Part shown: piece after piece, positions 9,537-19,314 of the stretch | How positions within the stretch are numbered: the stretch's first letter is position 1 | Layout: each line of letters starts with the position of its first letter | From: a virus | Reading direction: 5' to 3' (one strand) | Length of the DNA: 44,470 nt | IMG/VR virus record: IMGVR_UViG_3300021602_000471 | Span: 1-44,470 of that record | Notes under the pieces: generated by a model | What the model saw: the letters and a program-made list of their open reading frames with translations, nothing else | The model's database searches: none | What the model was told of the DNA's origin: nothing | Position numbers and translations under genes: made by a program

Positions 9537-9964
9537 TTATCATATCACCGTACGCACAAAAACTACCAAACGGTCAGGAGAACCCGAAGAACTACCCTTA
9601 CTGGGCTGAACTGATATCAATGATCAACGAGCCAATAGTTCAAATCGGTGTCGCCGGAGAGAAGGCCTTGGTACCTGACTTCAGAACTAATCTGCCGTTT
9701 ACTGAACTGACCAAGCTGGTGAATGAATGTCGCACCTGGATATCAGTTGATTCTTTCTTTCAACACTTTTGTTGGGACCTTAATAAGCCCGGGATAGTAA
9801 TATTCAGTCAATCAGATCCGAAGATATTTGGCCACCCGGAGAATACTAATCTACTTAAAGACCGTAAATATCTTCGTCCAAATCAGTTTTGGCTATGGAC
9901 ACAAACCGTATATGACATAGATGCGTATGTCTCACCTGAAGTAGTATTCGGTCATCTAAGATAA
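9533..9964 (+). CDS. GT9-like C-terminal domain protein
   Basis: 143 residues from the ATG at 9533 (ATGA overlap; an earlier in-frame ATG at 9521 is less likely). It contains the donor-binding half of heptosyltransferase-like GT-B enzymes: ISPYAQKL, then TWISVDSFFQHFCWDLN and IVIFSQSDPKIFGHP. The N-terminal half typical of GT9 is absent here but resembles the tail of the gene at 7418. Either the two halves work together or this is a decayed enzyme. Confidence 0.6.
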   Translation: MIIISPYAQKLPNGQENPKNYPYWAELISMINEPIVQIGVAGEKALVPDFRTNLPFTELTKLVNECRTWISVDSFFQHFCWDLNKPGIVIFSQSDPKIFGHPENTNLLKDRKYLRPNQFWLWTQTVYDIDAYVSPEVVFGHLR

Positions 9965-9967
9965 ATA
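9960..9967 (+). promoter_or_regulatory. late promoter motif GATAAATA
   Basis: GATAAATA overlaps the stop codon of the preceding gene, 42 bases before the giant fibre ATG. A small C(TTCG)G hairpin (9977-9988) and a strong AGGGAG ribosome site (9998-10003) lie between it and the start, so this is a late promoter with a normal leader. Confidence 0.55.
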
Positions 9968-10009
9968 CTAGGACGAGTTCTTCGGAACAATGATGTCAGG
10001 GAGTACTAA

Positions 10010-13000
10010 ATGTCAATTAAAATAAGCGGCAATACAATCTTGCCAGATTCAAACGGGAATGCACGCGGCGAGGTTGCAATCGGCGTAGGTGTCGGACTTG
10101 CAACGAGCACCGGTACAAATAATACCGCAATCGGCACTGGCGCTCTGGCGTCCAATACAACAGGTGCCAACAATTTGGCTATTGGTGTAGGTGCGTTATG
10201 TAAGAACACCACTGGCTGTAATAACACCGCAATCGGTTGCTGTGCTTTATACGCGTCAAACGCTACTGGCAATAACATCGCAATCGGAGCAAACGCTGGA
10301 AACGCAATCACCACTGGTGTCAACAACACTATCATCGGACCGTATGTAGGCGCTGCCGATCTGATCAACACAATCTACCTTCAAGCAGGTACTAACTGTC
10401 TACAGGTAACTGGCGCCGGAGCATTAACGGTTAATGGTGCGGCTCCTCCTAGTGGCCCACCAAGTTTGTCAGCCACATACAACAACCTCGGCATTGGCAC
10501 TGGCGCTCTGGCGTCCAATACTACAGGTGCCAACAATTTGGCTATTGGTGTAGGTGCGCTCTGTAAAAACACCACCGGCAGGAATAACACCGCAATAGGA
10601 TGCGGTGCGCTCTACGGCAACACCACCGGCAACAATAACTTCGCCCAAGGATTCCAGGCGCTCCGCAGCAACACCGTCGGCAGTAATAACACTGCCCAAG
10701 GTTATCTGGCGCTCAAGTGCAACACCTACGGCTGTAATAACACTGCCCAAGGATACCAGGCGCTCTTCTGCAACACCTACGGCAGTAATAACTTCGCCCA
10801 AGGACCCTCTGCGCTCAAGTGCAACACCACCGGCAACAATAACTTCGCCCAAGGACTCTGGGCGCTCCGCAGCAACACCACCGGCTGTAATAACTTCGCC
10901 CAAGGATATCTGGCGCTCTATGGCAACACCTACGGCAATAATAACTTCGCCCAAGGATACAAGGCGCTCTACTGCAACTCCACCGGCAGTAACAATACCG
11001 CGATAGGATTGACGGCGCTCCTCAGCAACACCTACGGCAATAATAACTTCGCCCAAGGAAACCAGGCGCTCTATGGCAACACCACCGGCAGTCATAACAC
11101 CGCAATAGGATACCTGGCGCTCGGCTCCAACACCACCGGCTGTAATAACTTCGCCTCAGGATACCAGGCGCTCTACAGCAACTCCACCGGTTGTAATAAC
11201 ATTGCAATAGGAAACTTTGCGCTCTACTACAACACCTACGGCAAACATAACACTGCCCAAGGTTATAAAACCCTCTACAGCAACACCACCGGCAGTAATA
11301 ACTTCGCCCAAGGAAACCAGGCGCTCTCCAGTAACACCACCGGCAGTCATAACATTGCAATAGGATACTACGGGCTCTACAACAACACATATGGCAGTAA
11401 TAACTTCGCCTCAGGATACCTGGCGCTCTACAGAAACTCCACAGGCAATAGTAACTTCGCCCAAGGTTCCAATGCGCTCTACGGCAACACCTCCGGCAAT
11501 AACAACTTCGCCTCAGGATTATGTGCGCTCGCCAAAAACACCACCGGTTGTAATAACTTCGCCCAAGGTTATAAAACCCTCTACGGCAACACCTCCGGCA
11601 TCAATAACACCGCGATAGGAAATAAGGCGCTCTACAACAACACCACCGGCAGTAATAACATTGCCCAAGGATACTGGGCCCTCTATGGCAACACCACCGG
11701 CTGTAATAACATTGCCCAAGGATACTGGGCCCTCTATGGCAACACCACCGGCAGGAATAACTTCGCCTCAGGACGCGGGGCGCTCAGCAAAAACACCACT
11801 GGCAGTAATAACACCACTATAGGATCCTGTGCGCTCGGCTTCAACACCACCGGCAGTAATAACACCGCGATAGGATCCTGTGCGCTCTACTGCAACACCT
11901 ACGGCAGTAATAACTTCGCCCAGGGATACAAGGCGCTCTACTGCAACACCACCGGTTGTAATAACTTCGCCTCAGGGGCCAACGCGCTCACCAGCAACAC
12001 CTCTGGCTGTAATAACACCGCAATAGGATGCCAGGCGCTCCGAAACAACACCATTGGCAATAGTAACTTCGCCCAAGGATACAAGGCGCTCGGCTCCAAC
12101 ACCACCGGCAGTAATAACTTCGCCCAAGGATATCAGGCGCTCTACGGCAACACCACCGGCAGTAATAACACCGCAATAGGATGGCGGGCGCTCTTCAACA
12201 ACACCACTAGCTGCAATAACACCGCAATAGGAAACTCGGCGCTCGCCAGCAACACCACCGGCGTTAATAACACCGCAATAGGATTATGTGCGCTCGCCAA
12301 GAACACCACCGGCCACAACAACTTCGCCTCCGGATACCAGGCGCTCTACAACAACATCGCCGGCTGTAATAACTTCGCCCAAGGATGCAATGCGCTCCGC
12401 AGCAACACCGGCAAGCATAACTTCGCCCAAGGATCCCAGGTGCTCTGCAGTAACACCACCGGCTGTAATAACTTTGCCCAAGGATACTTTGCGCTTCGCA
12501 ACAACACCACCGGCAATAACAACACCGCCCAAGGTTACAGGGCGCTCTATGGGAACACCATCGGCTGTAATAACGTCGCCCAAGGATACCGGGCGCTCTA
12601 CAGCAACACTTGCGGCAATAACAACACCGCCCAAGGATACCGGGCGCTCTACGGCAACACCACAGGCGCTAATAACCTTGCCATTGGTTGCTGTGCGTTA
12701 TGTAAGAACACAACAGGCAGTCATAACTTTGCATCAGGATTCCTGGCGCTCTACAGCAACACCACCGGCATCAATAACATCGGTATTGGTTGCTGCTCGT
12801 TATATAGCTCAAACGCCACTGGTAATAATATTGCTATTGGAGCAGATGCAGGTAAGGCAATAACTACTGGTGTTAACAACACGGTCATAGGCTCCTTGGT
12901 CGGTGCTGCGGGTTGCGTCTGTACCTTGTTGCTTGGTGCTGGCACCTGCGAACGTATCAGGGTTGACAATGGTGGGCTGTATGTTAACAATGTATTAACT

Positions 13001-15229
13001 GGCGGAGTATCACTAACTGCCACATACAACAACCTCGGTATTGGCACTGGCGCTCTGGCGTCCAATACTACAGGGTCGAATAACCTAGCTATTGGTGTAG
13101 GTGCGTTATGTAAGAACACCACCGGCTGTAATAACACCGCCCAAGGATACTATGCGCTCAACAGCAACACCACCGGCAGGAATAACACTGCAATAGGATA
13201 CTGTGCGCTCTACAACAATACCATCGGCAGTAATAATATCGGTATTGGGTGCCTGGCGCTCTGTAAGAACACCACCGGCTGTAATAACACCGCCCAAGGA
13301 TACTATGCACTCGCCACCAACACCACCGGCTGTAATAACTTCGCCCAAGGATTCCTGGCGCTCCGGTGCAACACCACCGGCTGTAATAACATCGCGATAG
13401 GATATCTGGCGCTCCAAGTCAACAACGTCGGCAGTAATAACACCGCCCAAGGATACTATGCGCTCAACAGCAACACCACCGGCAGTAATAACACGGCCAT
13501 AGGATACAAGGCGCTCTACGGCAACACCACGGGCTGTAATAACTTCGCCCAAGGATTATGTGCGCTCACCAGCAACTCCACCGGCTGTAACAACTTCGCC
13601 TCAGGATTACAGGCGCTCTACAACAACACCACCGGTTGTAATAACACCGCAATAGGATCCAAGGCGCTCTATGGCAACACCACCGGCAGCAATAACTTCG
13701 CCCAGGGATACAGGGCGCTCAATGCAAACACCACAGGCAGTAACAATATTGGTATTGGTTGCTGTGCATTGTATAACTCAAACGCCACTAGTAATAATAT
13801 TGCTATTGGTGCAGATGCAGGAAAGTCAATAACTACTGGTGTTAACAATACTGTGATCGGCAGCTTAGTAGCGGCCGCAGGCTGCGTCTGTACATTGCTT
13901 CTTGGAGCGGGGACATGTGAACGGATTCGTGTTGACAACGGCGGTCTATACGTCAACAACACTGGCCCGTATCCTACATCGAGTAGTCCAAGTCTGACAG
14001 CTACCTACAACAATCTAGGTATTGGTACTGGTGCTCTGGCGTCCAATACTACAGGGTCGAATAACCTAGCTATTGGTATTGGTGCTCTATGTAAGAATAC
14101 TACCGGCATTAATAACACCGCAATAGGATGCAAGGCTCTCCTCAGCAACTCCATCGGCAATAATAACGTCGCCCAAGGATACCGGGCGCTCTACGGCAAC
14201 ACCACCGGCTGTAACAACTTCGCCCAAGGATACTGTGCGCTCAACGCCAACACCACCGGCAGGAATAACTTCGCCCAAGGTTACAAGGCGCTCAACGCCA
14301 ACACCACCGGCTGGAATAACTTCGCCCAAGGTTACAAGGCGCTCAACGCCAACACCACCGGCTGTAATAACACTGCTATAGGATACCAGGCGCTCTACAG
14401 TAACACCTACGGCAGTCATAACTTCGCCCAAGGATGCAGTGCGCTCTACAGCAACACCACTGGCTGTAATAACTTCGCCCAAGGATATCTGGCGCTCTGC
14501 AGAAACACCACCGGCTGTAACAACTTCGCCCAGGGATACAAGGCGCTCGTCAGCAACTCCTACGGCAATAATAACACCGCTATAGGAAATAAGGCGCTCT
14601 ACTGCAACGCCGACGGCAATAACAACTTCGCACAGGGGTGTACGGCGCTCTACGGCAACACCTTCGGCAGTTACAACTTCGCCCAAGGATACAAGGCGCT
14701 CAACAAAAACACCACCGGCTGTAATAACATCGGTATTGGTTGCTGTGCTGGATACACTGTTAACGGTGGCTCTAATAACATCCTGATAGGTGGCTGCGCT
14801 CTCCCATTAGCAGCAGCTTGTTCTAATACTATCACACTTGGTAATTCTAGCATTGCAACCATCCGTGCCCAAGTAACGTCAATCACGGCGCTATCTGACG
14901 CCAGAGATAAGAAAGACATCGTTGACATACCGCTCGGCCTCGACTTCATCCGTCAGATCAGGCCAGTGAAATTCACATGGAACATGCGGGATGGGTCGAA
15001 GGTTGGTCAAGGATACGCTGGTTTCATAGCCCAAGAACTCAAGCAAGTAATGGACTACCACCAGGCTAAGGAATGGCTTGAACTTGTTATCTCTAATGAA
15101 GATGAATCAAGGTATGAAGCTGCCCCGGGTAAGTTATTACCAGTTATGGTAAAAGCAATACAGGAACTCGCTCAACAGAACGACTCCTTGAAAAAGCGTA
15201 TAGAGGCTTTGGAGCAACTAAATAGTTGA
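10010..15229 (+). CDS. giant repeat tail fibre, YadA-head-like repeats, C-terminal S74 chaperone
   Basis: 1739 residues. Almost the whole protein is a tandem 17-residue repeat of the type NNTAIG-xx-AL-xx-NTTG-x (51 bp), related in pattern to head repeats of trimeric autotransporters and found in phage fibres. Positions 4-6 alternate AIG, AQG and ASG. The array falls into four super-modules, each opening NLGIGTGALASNTTG (about 10130, 10490, 13030, 14015). The first three end with a cap such as LLLGAGTCERIRVDNGGLYV and a short Pro/Ser linker. The C-terminus (about 1625-1739) has S-D-A-R-D-K, GFIAQELKQVM and a coiled-coil end: the S74 self-cleaving chaperone. The protein should form a long trimeric beta-solenoid. 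Nearly every repeat carries N-T-T or N-N-T, i.e. N-X-T sequons, notable next to glycosyltransferases. Strong AGGGAG six bases before the ATG. Confidence 0.9.
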   Translation: MSIKISGNTILPDSNGNARGEVAIGVGVGLATSTGTNNTAIGTGALASNTTGANNLAIGVGALCKNTTGCNNTAIGCCALYASNATGNNIAIGANAGNAITTGVNNTIIGPYVGAADLINTIYLQAGTNCLQVTGAGALTVNGAAPPSGPPSLSATYNNLGIGTGALASNTTGANNLAIGVGALCKNTTGRNNTAIGCGALYGNTTGNNNFAQGFQALRSNTVGSNNTAQGYLALKCNTYGCNNTAQGYQALFCNTYGSNNFAQGPSALKCNTTGNNNFAQGLWALRSNTTGCNNFAQGYLALYGNTYGNNNFAQGYKALYCNSTGSNNTAIGLTALLSNTYGNNNFAQGNQALYGNTTGSHNTAIGYLALGSNTTGCNNFASGYQALYSNSTGCNNIAIGNFALYYNTYGKHNTAQGYKTLYSNTTGSNNFAQGNQALSSNTTGSHNIAIGYYGLYNNTYGSNNFASGYLALYRNSTGNSNFAQGSNALYGNTSGNNNFASGLCALAKNTTGCNNFAQGYKTLYGNTSGINNTAIGNKALYNNTTGSNNIAQGYWALYGNTTGCNNIAQGYWALYGNTTGRNNFASGRGALSKNTTGSNNTTIGSCALGFNTTGSNNTAIGSCALYCNTYGSNNFAQGYKALYCNTTGCNNFASGANALTSNTSGCNNTAIGCQALRNNTIGNSNFAQGYKALGSNTTGSNNFAQGYQALYGNTTGSNNTAIGWRALFNNTTSCNNTAIGNSALASNTTGVNNTAIGLCALAKNTTGHNNFASGYQALYNNIAGCNNFAQGCNALRSNTGKHNFAQGSQVLCSNTTGCNNFAQGYFALRNNTTGNNNTAQGYRALYGNTIGCNNVAQGYRALYSNTCGNNNTAQGYRALYGNTTGANNLAIGCCALCKNTTGSHNFASGFLALYSNTTGINNIGIGCCSLYSSNATGNNIAIGADAGKAITTGVNNTVIGSLVGAAGCVCTLLLGAGTCERIRVDNGGLYVNNVLTGGVSLTATYNNLGIGTGALASNTTGSNNLAIGVGALCKNTTGCNNTAQGYYALNSNTTGRNNTAIGYCALYNNTIGSNNIGIGCLALCKNTTGCNNTAQGYYALATNTTGCNNFAQGFLALRCNTTGCNNIAIGYLALQVNNVGSNNTAQGYYALNSNTTGSNNTAIGYKALYGNTTGCNNFAQGLCALTSNSTGCNNFASGLQALYNNTTGCNNTAIGSKALYGNTTGSNNFAQGYRALNANTTGSNNIGIGCCALYNSNATSNNIAIGADAGKSITTGVNNTVIGSLVAAAGCVCTLLLGAGTCERIRVDNGGLYVNNTGPYPTSSSPSLTATYNNLGIGTGALASNTTGSNNLAIGIGALCKNTTGINNTAIGCKALLSNSIGNNNVAQGYRALYGNTTGCNNFAQGYCALNANTTGRNNFAQGYKALNANTTGWNNFAQGYKALNANTTGCNNTAIGYQALYSNTYGSHNFAQGCSALYSNTTGCNNFAQGYLALCRNTTGCNNFAQGYKALVSNSYGNNNTAIGNKALYCNADGNNNFAQGCTALYGNTFGSYNFAQGYKALNKNTTGCNNIGIGCCAGYTVNGGSNNILIGGCALPLAAACSNTITLGNSSIATIRAQVTSITALSDARDKKDIVDIPLGLDFIRQIRPVKFTWNMRDGSKVGQGYAGFIAQELKQVMDYHQAKEWLELVISNEDESRYEAAPGKLLPVMVKAIQELAQQNDSLKKRIEALEQLNS
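10130..14790 (+). repeat. 51-bp tandem coding repeats in four super-modules
   Basis: The giant fibre gene is an array of imperfect 51-bp units (17 codons), roughly 80-90 copies, with block boundaries near 10490, 13030 and 14015 marked by the repeated NNLGIGTGAL segment. The second block is by far the longest. Such arrays change length readily by slippage or recombination and may be collapsed in short-read assemblies. Confidence 0.85.
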
Positions 15230-16107
15230 TGAAACCACGAGGCGGCACCGAACTTTTATACTCAAACCTGAAAAAATATGTTCAGGCAGACTGGGCAAAA
15301 TTCAATCTACTTCTTAGCTTTTGCCACCAAGGGTTAATAAACCCAAATAAAATAAATGTCATGTGGCAACATCTATATACAGATCAGGGTGCCATCACCG
15401 GCATGTCAAACCAGAACTTCATTGACGCCATTCAACATTTTGTTTGGGTCAGTAACTGGCAAATGAATCAGTTCAAAGAAAAATACGATTTATCAAATGC
15501 CAATAATCATGTCATTAAAAACGCCATTGAACCTATTCCATATATGGAGAAACCAACAGATCGGCTGCGGTTGATATATACATCCATGCCAAATCGTGGT
15601 TTGGAAATATTACTTGATGCTTTTCCATTGGTTCAGCGTGATGTGGAACTTGTTATCTATTCGTCAAACATCATATATGGCAAAGGATATCATGACATGA
15701 TGGGCGCTGCCCACGATCAATTATTTGTCAGAGCCAAAGCAATGAAAAATGTCATATACAAAGGGTATGTCATGAATAAAGCAATTCGGTTGGCTCTACA
15801 ACAATCTCATATTCTGGCATATCCAAGTATCTTTCCTGAGACCAGTTGTCTTGCTGCCATTGAAGCAGGCGCAGCCGGTTGTAAAATTGTCACCACGGAT
15901 TTTGGTGCCCTTCCCGAAACATGCGGAGAATATGCCACTTATGTACCATACACCATGGATCGCCGGGCTCTGGCACATACATATGCTCAAGTGCTAACCG
16001 AAACTATTGACACCTACCAAAATAACATGTATAATCAATCAAACTGGTTTAACACCCAGTACTCTTGGGAAAACAGAAAACACGAATGGGAACATCTCTT
16101 AGCATAA
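15229..16107 (+). CDS. GT4 family glycosyltransferase
   Basis: 292 residues from the ATG at 15229, which overlaps the fibre stop (tgATG); a TTG one codon upstream is unlikely. GT-B enzyme of the group 1/GT4 kind: PRGGTELLYSNL at the N-terminus, RLRLIYTSMPNRGLEILLDAF at the start of the donor domain and YPSIFPETSCLAAIEAGAAG with the conserved E-x7-E region, then ALPE. Opens the second glycan operon. From here the sequence is visibly more AT-rich than the first cassette, suggesting a different origin. Confidence 0.85.
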   Translation: MKPRGGTELLYSNLKKYVQADWAKFNLLLSFCHQGLINPNKINVMWQHLYTDQGAITGMSNQNFIDAIQHFVWVSNWQMNQFKEKYDLSNANNHVIKNAIEPIPYMEKPTDRLRLIYTSMPNRGLEILLDAFPLVQRDVELVIYSSNIIYGKGYHDMMGAAHDQLFVRAKAMKNVIYKGYVMNKAIRLALQQSHILAYPSIFPETSCLAAIEAGAAGCKIVTTDFGALPETCGEYATYVPYTMDRRALAHTYAQVLTETIDTYQNNMYNQSNWFNTQYSWENRKHEWEHLLA

Positions 16108-16724
16108 GTCATCACTCCATTGAACACCGGATCGGTTATGTATTGAATATGCTTTCAAAGTGCCGTGACGAAAACCCGAACTACAGGGTTATTGACATCG
16201 GCGGCGCCATCAATAGTTGGTCTGCGCCAGTCGTTGACACAATAGTGGATATTAATCCTGGGGCTAAGACCATGATAATGGATATCTGTGTCTCCGGCGC
16301 ATGGGATAAAGTGCTTAACTTAGTTGATCATCATGGTAAATATGATTATGCCATTTGCACCCATATCCTAGAGGACGTATACGATCCGTTTGTAACTTTG
16401 AACATGCTGCCTAGGATTGCCAAACGAGGTATCATTACCATGCCAAGCATCAGAACTGAACTAAGTAATGTGGAGAGTTCCTTCTATCTGGGATACATCC
16501 ATCATCGTTGGTTATTCGGAGCAGAGGACAACGAGATGTTGGTCATTCCCAAACTTGGGATGCTGGAAGCATTGGCCAGAAATAAAATGGTGTATGAGAA
16601 AGACGTAGAAGAAATATGGTACGAGTGGGAAGATACCATCCCATATAAAATATTTATGGATAACTACCTCGGCCCAGATTCCAAAACAGTGGTAAAGCAT
16701 TATAGTAAATTGATAGATATATGA
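16086..16724 (+). CDS. SAM-methyltransferase-like protein
   Basis: 212 residues from the ATG at 16086 (22-base overlap with the GT4 gene; a TTG at 16065 is the alternative). YRVIDIGGAINSWS looks like motif I, VDTIVDINPGAK the acidic loop, and YDYAICTHILEDVYDPF resembles the motif between strands 4 and 5 of class I methyltransferases. The C-terminal half (HHRWLFG, EIWYEWEDTIPYKIF) is unfamiliar. Probably a sugar or nucleotide-sugar modifying methyltransferase of the glycan operon. Confidence 0.55.
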   Translation: MGTSLSISHHSIEHRIGYVLNMLSKCRDENPNYRVIDIGGAINSWSAPVVDTIVDINPGAKTMIMDICVSGAWDKVLNLVDHHGKYDYAICTHILEDVYDPFVTLNMLPRIAKRGIITMPSIRTELSNVESSFYLGYIHHRWLFGAEDNEMLVIPKLGMLEALARNKMVYEKDVEEIWYEWEDTIPYKIFMDNYLGPDSKTVVKHYSKLIDI

Positions 16725-17440
16725 AAAAAGTAATGATCGGCACCCCATCATATTCAGGCCAATTAGATGTTTGGTATGTGAATTCTCTATGTAATACGAT
16801 TAAAATGTCGTATGAAAAAGATATTGAAATTATTCCTATGTGGATCAGTTTCGATGCCCTATTACAACGGGCCAGAAATGATACAATTGATGTTGCGCTA
16901 AAATCAGATGTGGACGAATTGATTTGGATTGACAGTGATATTGAATGGCAACCCGAATGGTTTTTTAAGCTATTAGAACACCCAGTCGATGTTGTGGGCG
17001 GGACTTATCGTAAAAAAGGCGATAGAGAAGAATATGTCATACGGCAATTAGAACGAAGAAAGCCAGACCCCGATACTGGTTTGATAGAAGTTGAAGGGCT
17101 TGGCACGGGATTTGTACGAATGAGTCGTAAATCAATGCAATATCTGTGGGATACTTCTAAGGCTTATATTGATCCTAAAGATAATAAAGAACGTCGAATG
17201 ATATTTGATGTAGTCATCGAAAATGAAAGTTTGGTTAGCGAAGATATACATGCCTTTAATAAATTAGCGGCTGGAGGATTTAAGATCTGGCTCGACCCTT
17301 CTATGACATGTAATCATATAGGGCCGTATAAATTCAAAGGTGATTTCTTACCTTGGTATAAGCAAGGAATGTTAAGTCCTGGTAAACTAACCGAACCGGC
17401 AATATTGTCTAAAACTTTTTTACCTCCACGACAACTATGA
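16721..17440 (+). CDS. GT-A type glycosyltransferase
   Basis: 239 residues, ATGA overlap. Shows MIGTPSYSGQLDVWYV, RARNDTIDVAL and the metal-binding ELIWIDSDIEW near residue 69, followed by VVGGTYRKKG and GLGTGFVRMSR. This pattern is typical of phage-encoded GT2-like enzymes. Part of the translationally coupled glycan operon. Confidence 0.75.
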   Translation: MKKVMIGTPSYSGQLDVWYVNSLCNTIKMSYEKDIEIIPMWISFDALLQRARNDTIDVALKSDVDELIWIDSDIEWQPEWFFKLLEHPVDVVGGTYRKKGDREEYVIRQLERRKPDPDTGLIEVEGLGTGFVRMSRKSMQYLWDTSKAYIDPKDNKERRMIFDVVIENESLVSEDIHAFNKLAAGGFKIWLDPSMTCNHIGPYKFKGDFLPWYKQGMLSPGKLTEPAILSKTFLPPRQL

Positions 17441-17892
17441 TTATTCCTATCGTTAGCTTAGATCGAAACTGTAATGGTTGCACGGTCTGTTGTGAAGGGT
17501 GGGCCACCGGTGTAGCTCACGGGCACAAATTTTATCCAGGTAGAAAATGTCATTATGTAAGTGACTCTGGCTGCACTATTTATGAAGATCGCCCAGAACA
17601 GCCGTGTAAGAATTTCAAGTGTGTTTGGTTGACAGATAAAACAGTCCCCGAATGGCTCAAACCTAATTTATCAGGAGCCTTAATGGCCCTCGAGGAAACC
17701 AAAGGAATAAAATTCATTACGATAAAGGAAACAGGAAAGAAGTTGGACGTACATGTATTATCATGGTTAATACACGCCTGTCAATCGGGCGCCATTACTA
17801 ATTTCAGATATGAACTTGACGGTGGCTGGAATTTTATGGGAACGCCAGAATTTATGAAAATGATGGGCTCCACCAGGAAAAAACAATTATGA
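17437..17892 (+). CDS. YkgJ-type cysteine-cluster protein
   Basis: 151 residues, ATGA overlap on both sides. Cysteines CNGCTVCCEGW at residues 12-20, then GRKCHYVSDSGCTIYEDRP and PCKNFKC, the metal-binding pattern of the YkgJ/CxxCxxCC family (zinc or iron chelating, Fe-S suspected). In this operon it may be a metalloenzyme that modifies a sugar or peptide side chain; its exact reaction is unknown for most of the family. Confidence 0.7.
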   Translation: MIIPIVSLDRNCNGCTVCCEGWATGVAHGHKFYPGRKCHYVSDSGCTIYEDRPEQPCKNFKCVWLTDKTVPEWLKPNLSGALMALEETKGIKFITIKETGKKLDVHVLSWLIHACQSGAITNFRYELDGGWNFMGTPEFMKMMGSTRKKQL

Positions 17893-18680
17893 ACTTTGTA
17901 ATGCTCTCTGGTATTCCACGATCCGGTTCCCAAGTCCTATCTTCGTTGTTAAATCAACACCCGGATATATTCTCGTCAACAACTTCGCCGGTTATTGATC
18001 TATTGGATATCATTCATACCAACTGGCCTAGATTGTCATCACCACTGACTAATCCGGATCCGGACCAATACAAAAACATCATCAATGGTATGATTCATGG
18101 CGCGTATCATCATGTGAAGAAACCAGTTATCATTGACAAGAACAGAATATGGCCGAGACATGGGAAACTAATGAAAATGGCATTAGGGTGCCCACCGAAG
18201 ATCATATGCACCATTAGACCTATTCCGGAAGTTCTGGCATCGTATATCCTACTTATTAACAAAAACAGTCATAAGACCACCTATATAGATCAGGATCTGA
18301 TTGATCTTGGGTATGCCATTAATACAAAGAATAGATGTAAAATACTATGGGAGAAATACATAAACCAACCGTATACAAGTTTGCGAATAGGGCATAATGC
18401 CAAGTATGCTGATATGTGTTTTATTCAGTATGACGACATAGTAAACAATAGTCAGATGGTCATGGACAGGATAACAAAGTTCATTGGTATTCAAGATTGT
18501 ATGGTGGATACAAACGCCCTGCAGCCAATGGATGAAAATGATTCGTACCATGGCGGGTTAGATGGATTACATGAGGTACGACCGGTTATGAAACGCACAA
18601 GCCCGCCGGCAGAAGAAGTAATAGGAAAAGACCTTGTGAGATTATATACTGAGATGAAACTGGATTTCTGGAATGATTGA
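17889..18680 (+). CDS. sulfotransferase family protein
   Basis: 263 residues, ATGA overlap. The N-terminus FVMLSGIPRSGSQVLSSLL is the 5'-phosphosulfate binding loop of PAPS-dependent sulfotransferases; ICTIRPIPEVLASY at about residue 110 fits the 3'-phosphate binding segment. One of two sulfotransferases in the operon (see 21933). Likely sulfates the phage-made or host glycan, using PAPS possibly supplied with help from the kinase at 23358. Confidence 0.8.
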   Translation: MNFVMLSGIPRSGSQVLSSLLNQHPDIFSSTTSPVIDLLDIIHTNWPRLSSPLTNPDPDQYKNIINGMIHGAYHHVKKPVIIDKNRIWPRHGKLMKMALGCPPKIICTIRPIPEVLASYILLINKNSHKTTYIDQDLIDLGYAINTKNRCKILWEKYINQPYTSLRIGHNAKYADMCFIQYDDIVNNSQMVMDRITKFIGIQDCMVDTNALQPMDENDSYHGGLDGLHEVRPVMKRTSPPAEEVIGKDLVRLYTEMKLDFWND

Positions 18681-19314
18681 TTCATTTGCTCGCCGATTTA
18701 ATGTGATGAAGAAAAATCAATGCCATATTCAATATGTTCTTGATATCGGTGCCTACCGCGGTGATTTTACCACTACTATCAAATCGGTTTGGCCTACAGC
18801 AATAGTCAGACAGTTTGAAGCTGACGAGCGCCAATTGCCGTGGCTGCAAAGTAACGCCATAATCGCTCTTTTGGGCGATGTTGAAAAAGAAGTGGATTTT
18901 TACACCCTGGACGAAAGTAAAATCACCACAGGAAGTTCTATTTTTAAAGAACTTACACCTCATTACACTAATGCCAGTACCATAGTACAAAAGAAGCGGA
19001 TGACCACGCTTGACATACTTCATCAGAAACACAATTTTTTTGGTAATTGGAACACACACGGGCTGATCAAGATAGATACCCAAGGATCTGAGTTGTTGAT
19101 ACTGGCTGGTGCTAAAAACTTTTTAGAAAAGCAAGAACCAAGATTTATCTTGTTAGAGTGTTCTGTTGCTAAATACAATCAAGGAGCACCAGTGCTTGAT
19201 GAAGTGATTAGGGAGATGTCCGAAATGCGCTACCTTGTAAAAGACATATTTGATTTATCGTATGATAACCTAGGAACTTTGTTACAGACTGACATTTTAT
19301 TTGAACTGACATGA
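18673..19314 (+). CDS. FkbM family methyltransferase
   Basis: 213 residues, 8-base overlap with the sulfotransferase. QYVLDIGAYRGDFTTTI is motif I, RQFEADERQLPWL the acidic loop, MTTLDIL and LIKIDTQGSELLILAGA the FkbM signature. O-methylation of a sugar is the usual role. A similar domain closes the 1489-residue fusion. Confidence 0.8.
   Translation: MIDSFARRFNVMKKNQCHIQYVLDIGAYRGDFTTTIKSVWPTAIVRQFEADERQLPWLQSNAIIALLGDVEKEVDFYTLDESKITTGSSIFKELTPHYTNASTIVQKKRMTTLDILHQKHNFFGNWNTHGLIKIDTQGSELLILAGAKNFLEKQEPRFILLECSVAKYNQGAPVLDEVIREMSEMRYLVKDIFDLSYDNLGTLLQTDILFELT

Noticed and set aside
10130-14790. Possible CRISPR-like or satellite array
   Set aside because: Units are contiguous, in frame, code for the 17-residue fibre repeat and have no spacers.
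10006-14949. Several long antisense frames (65-208 residues) across the giant fibre
   Set aside because: All repeat the same low-complexity unit, have no ribosome sites and mirror the 51-bp repeats.
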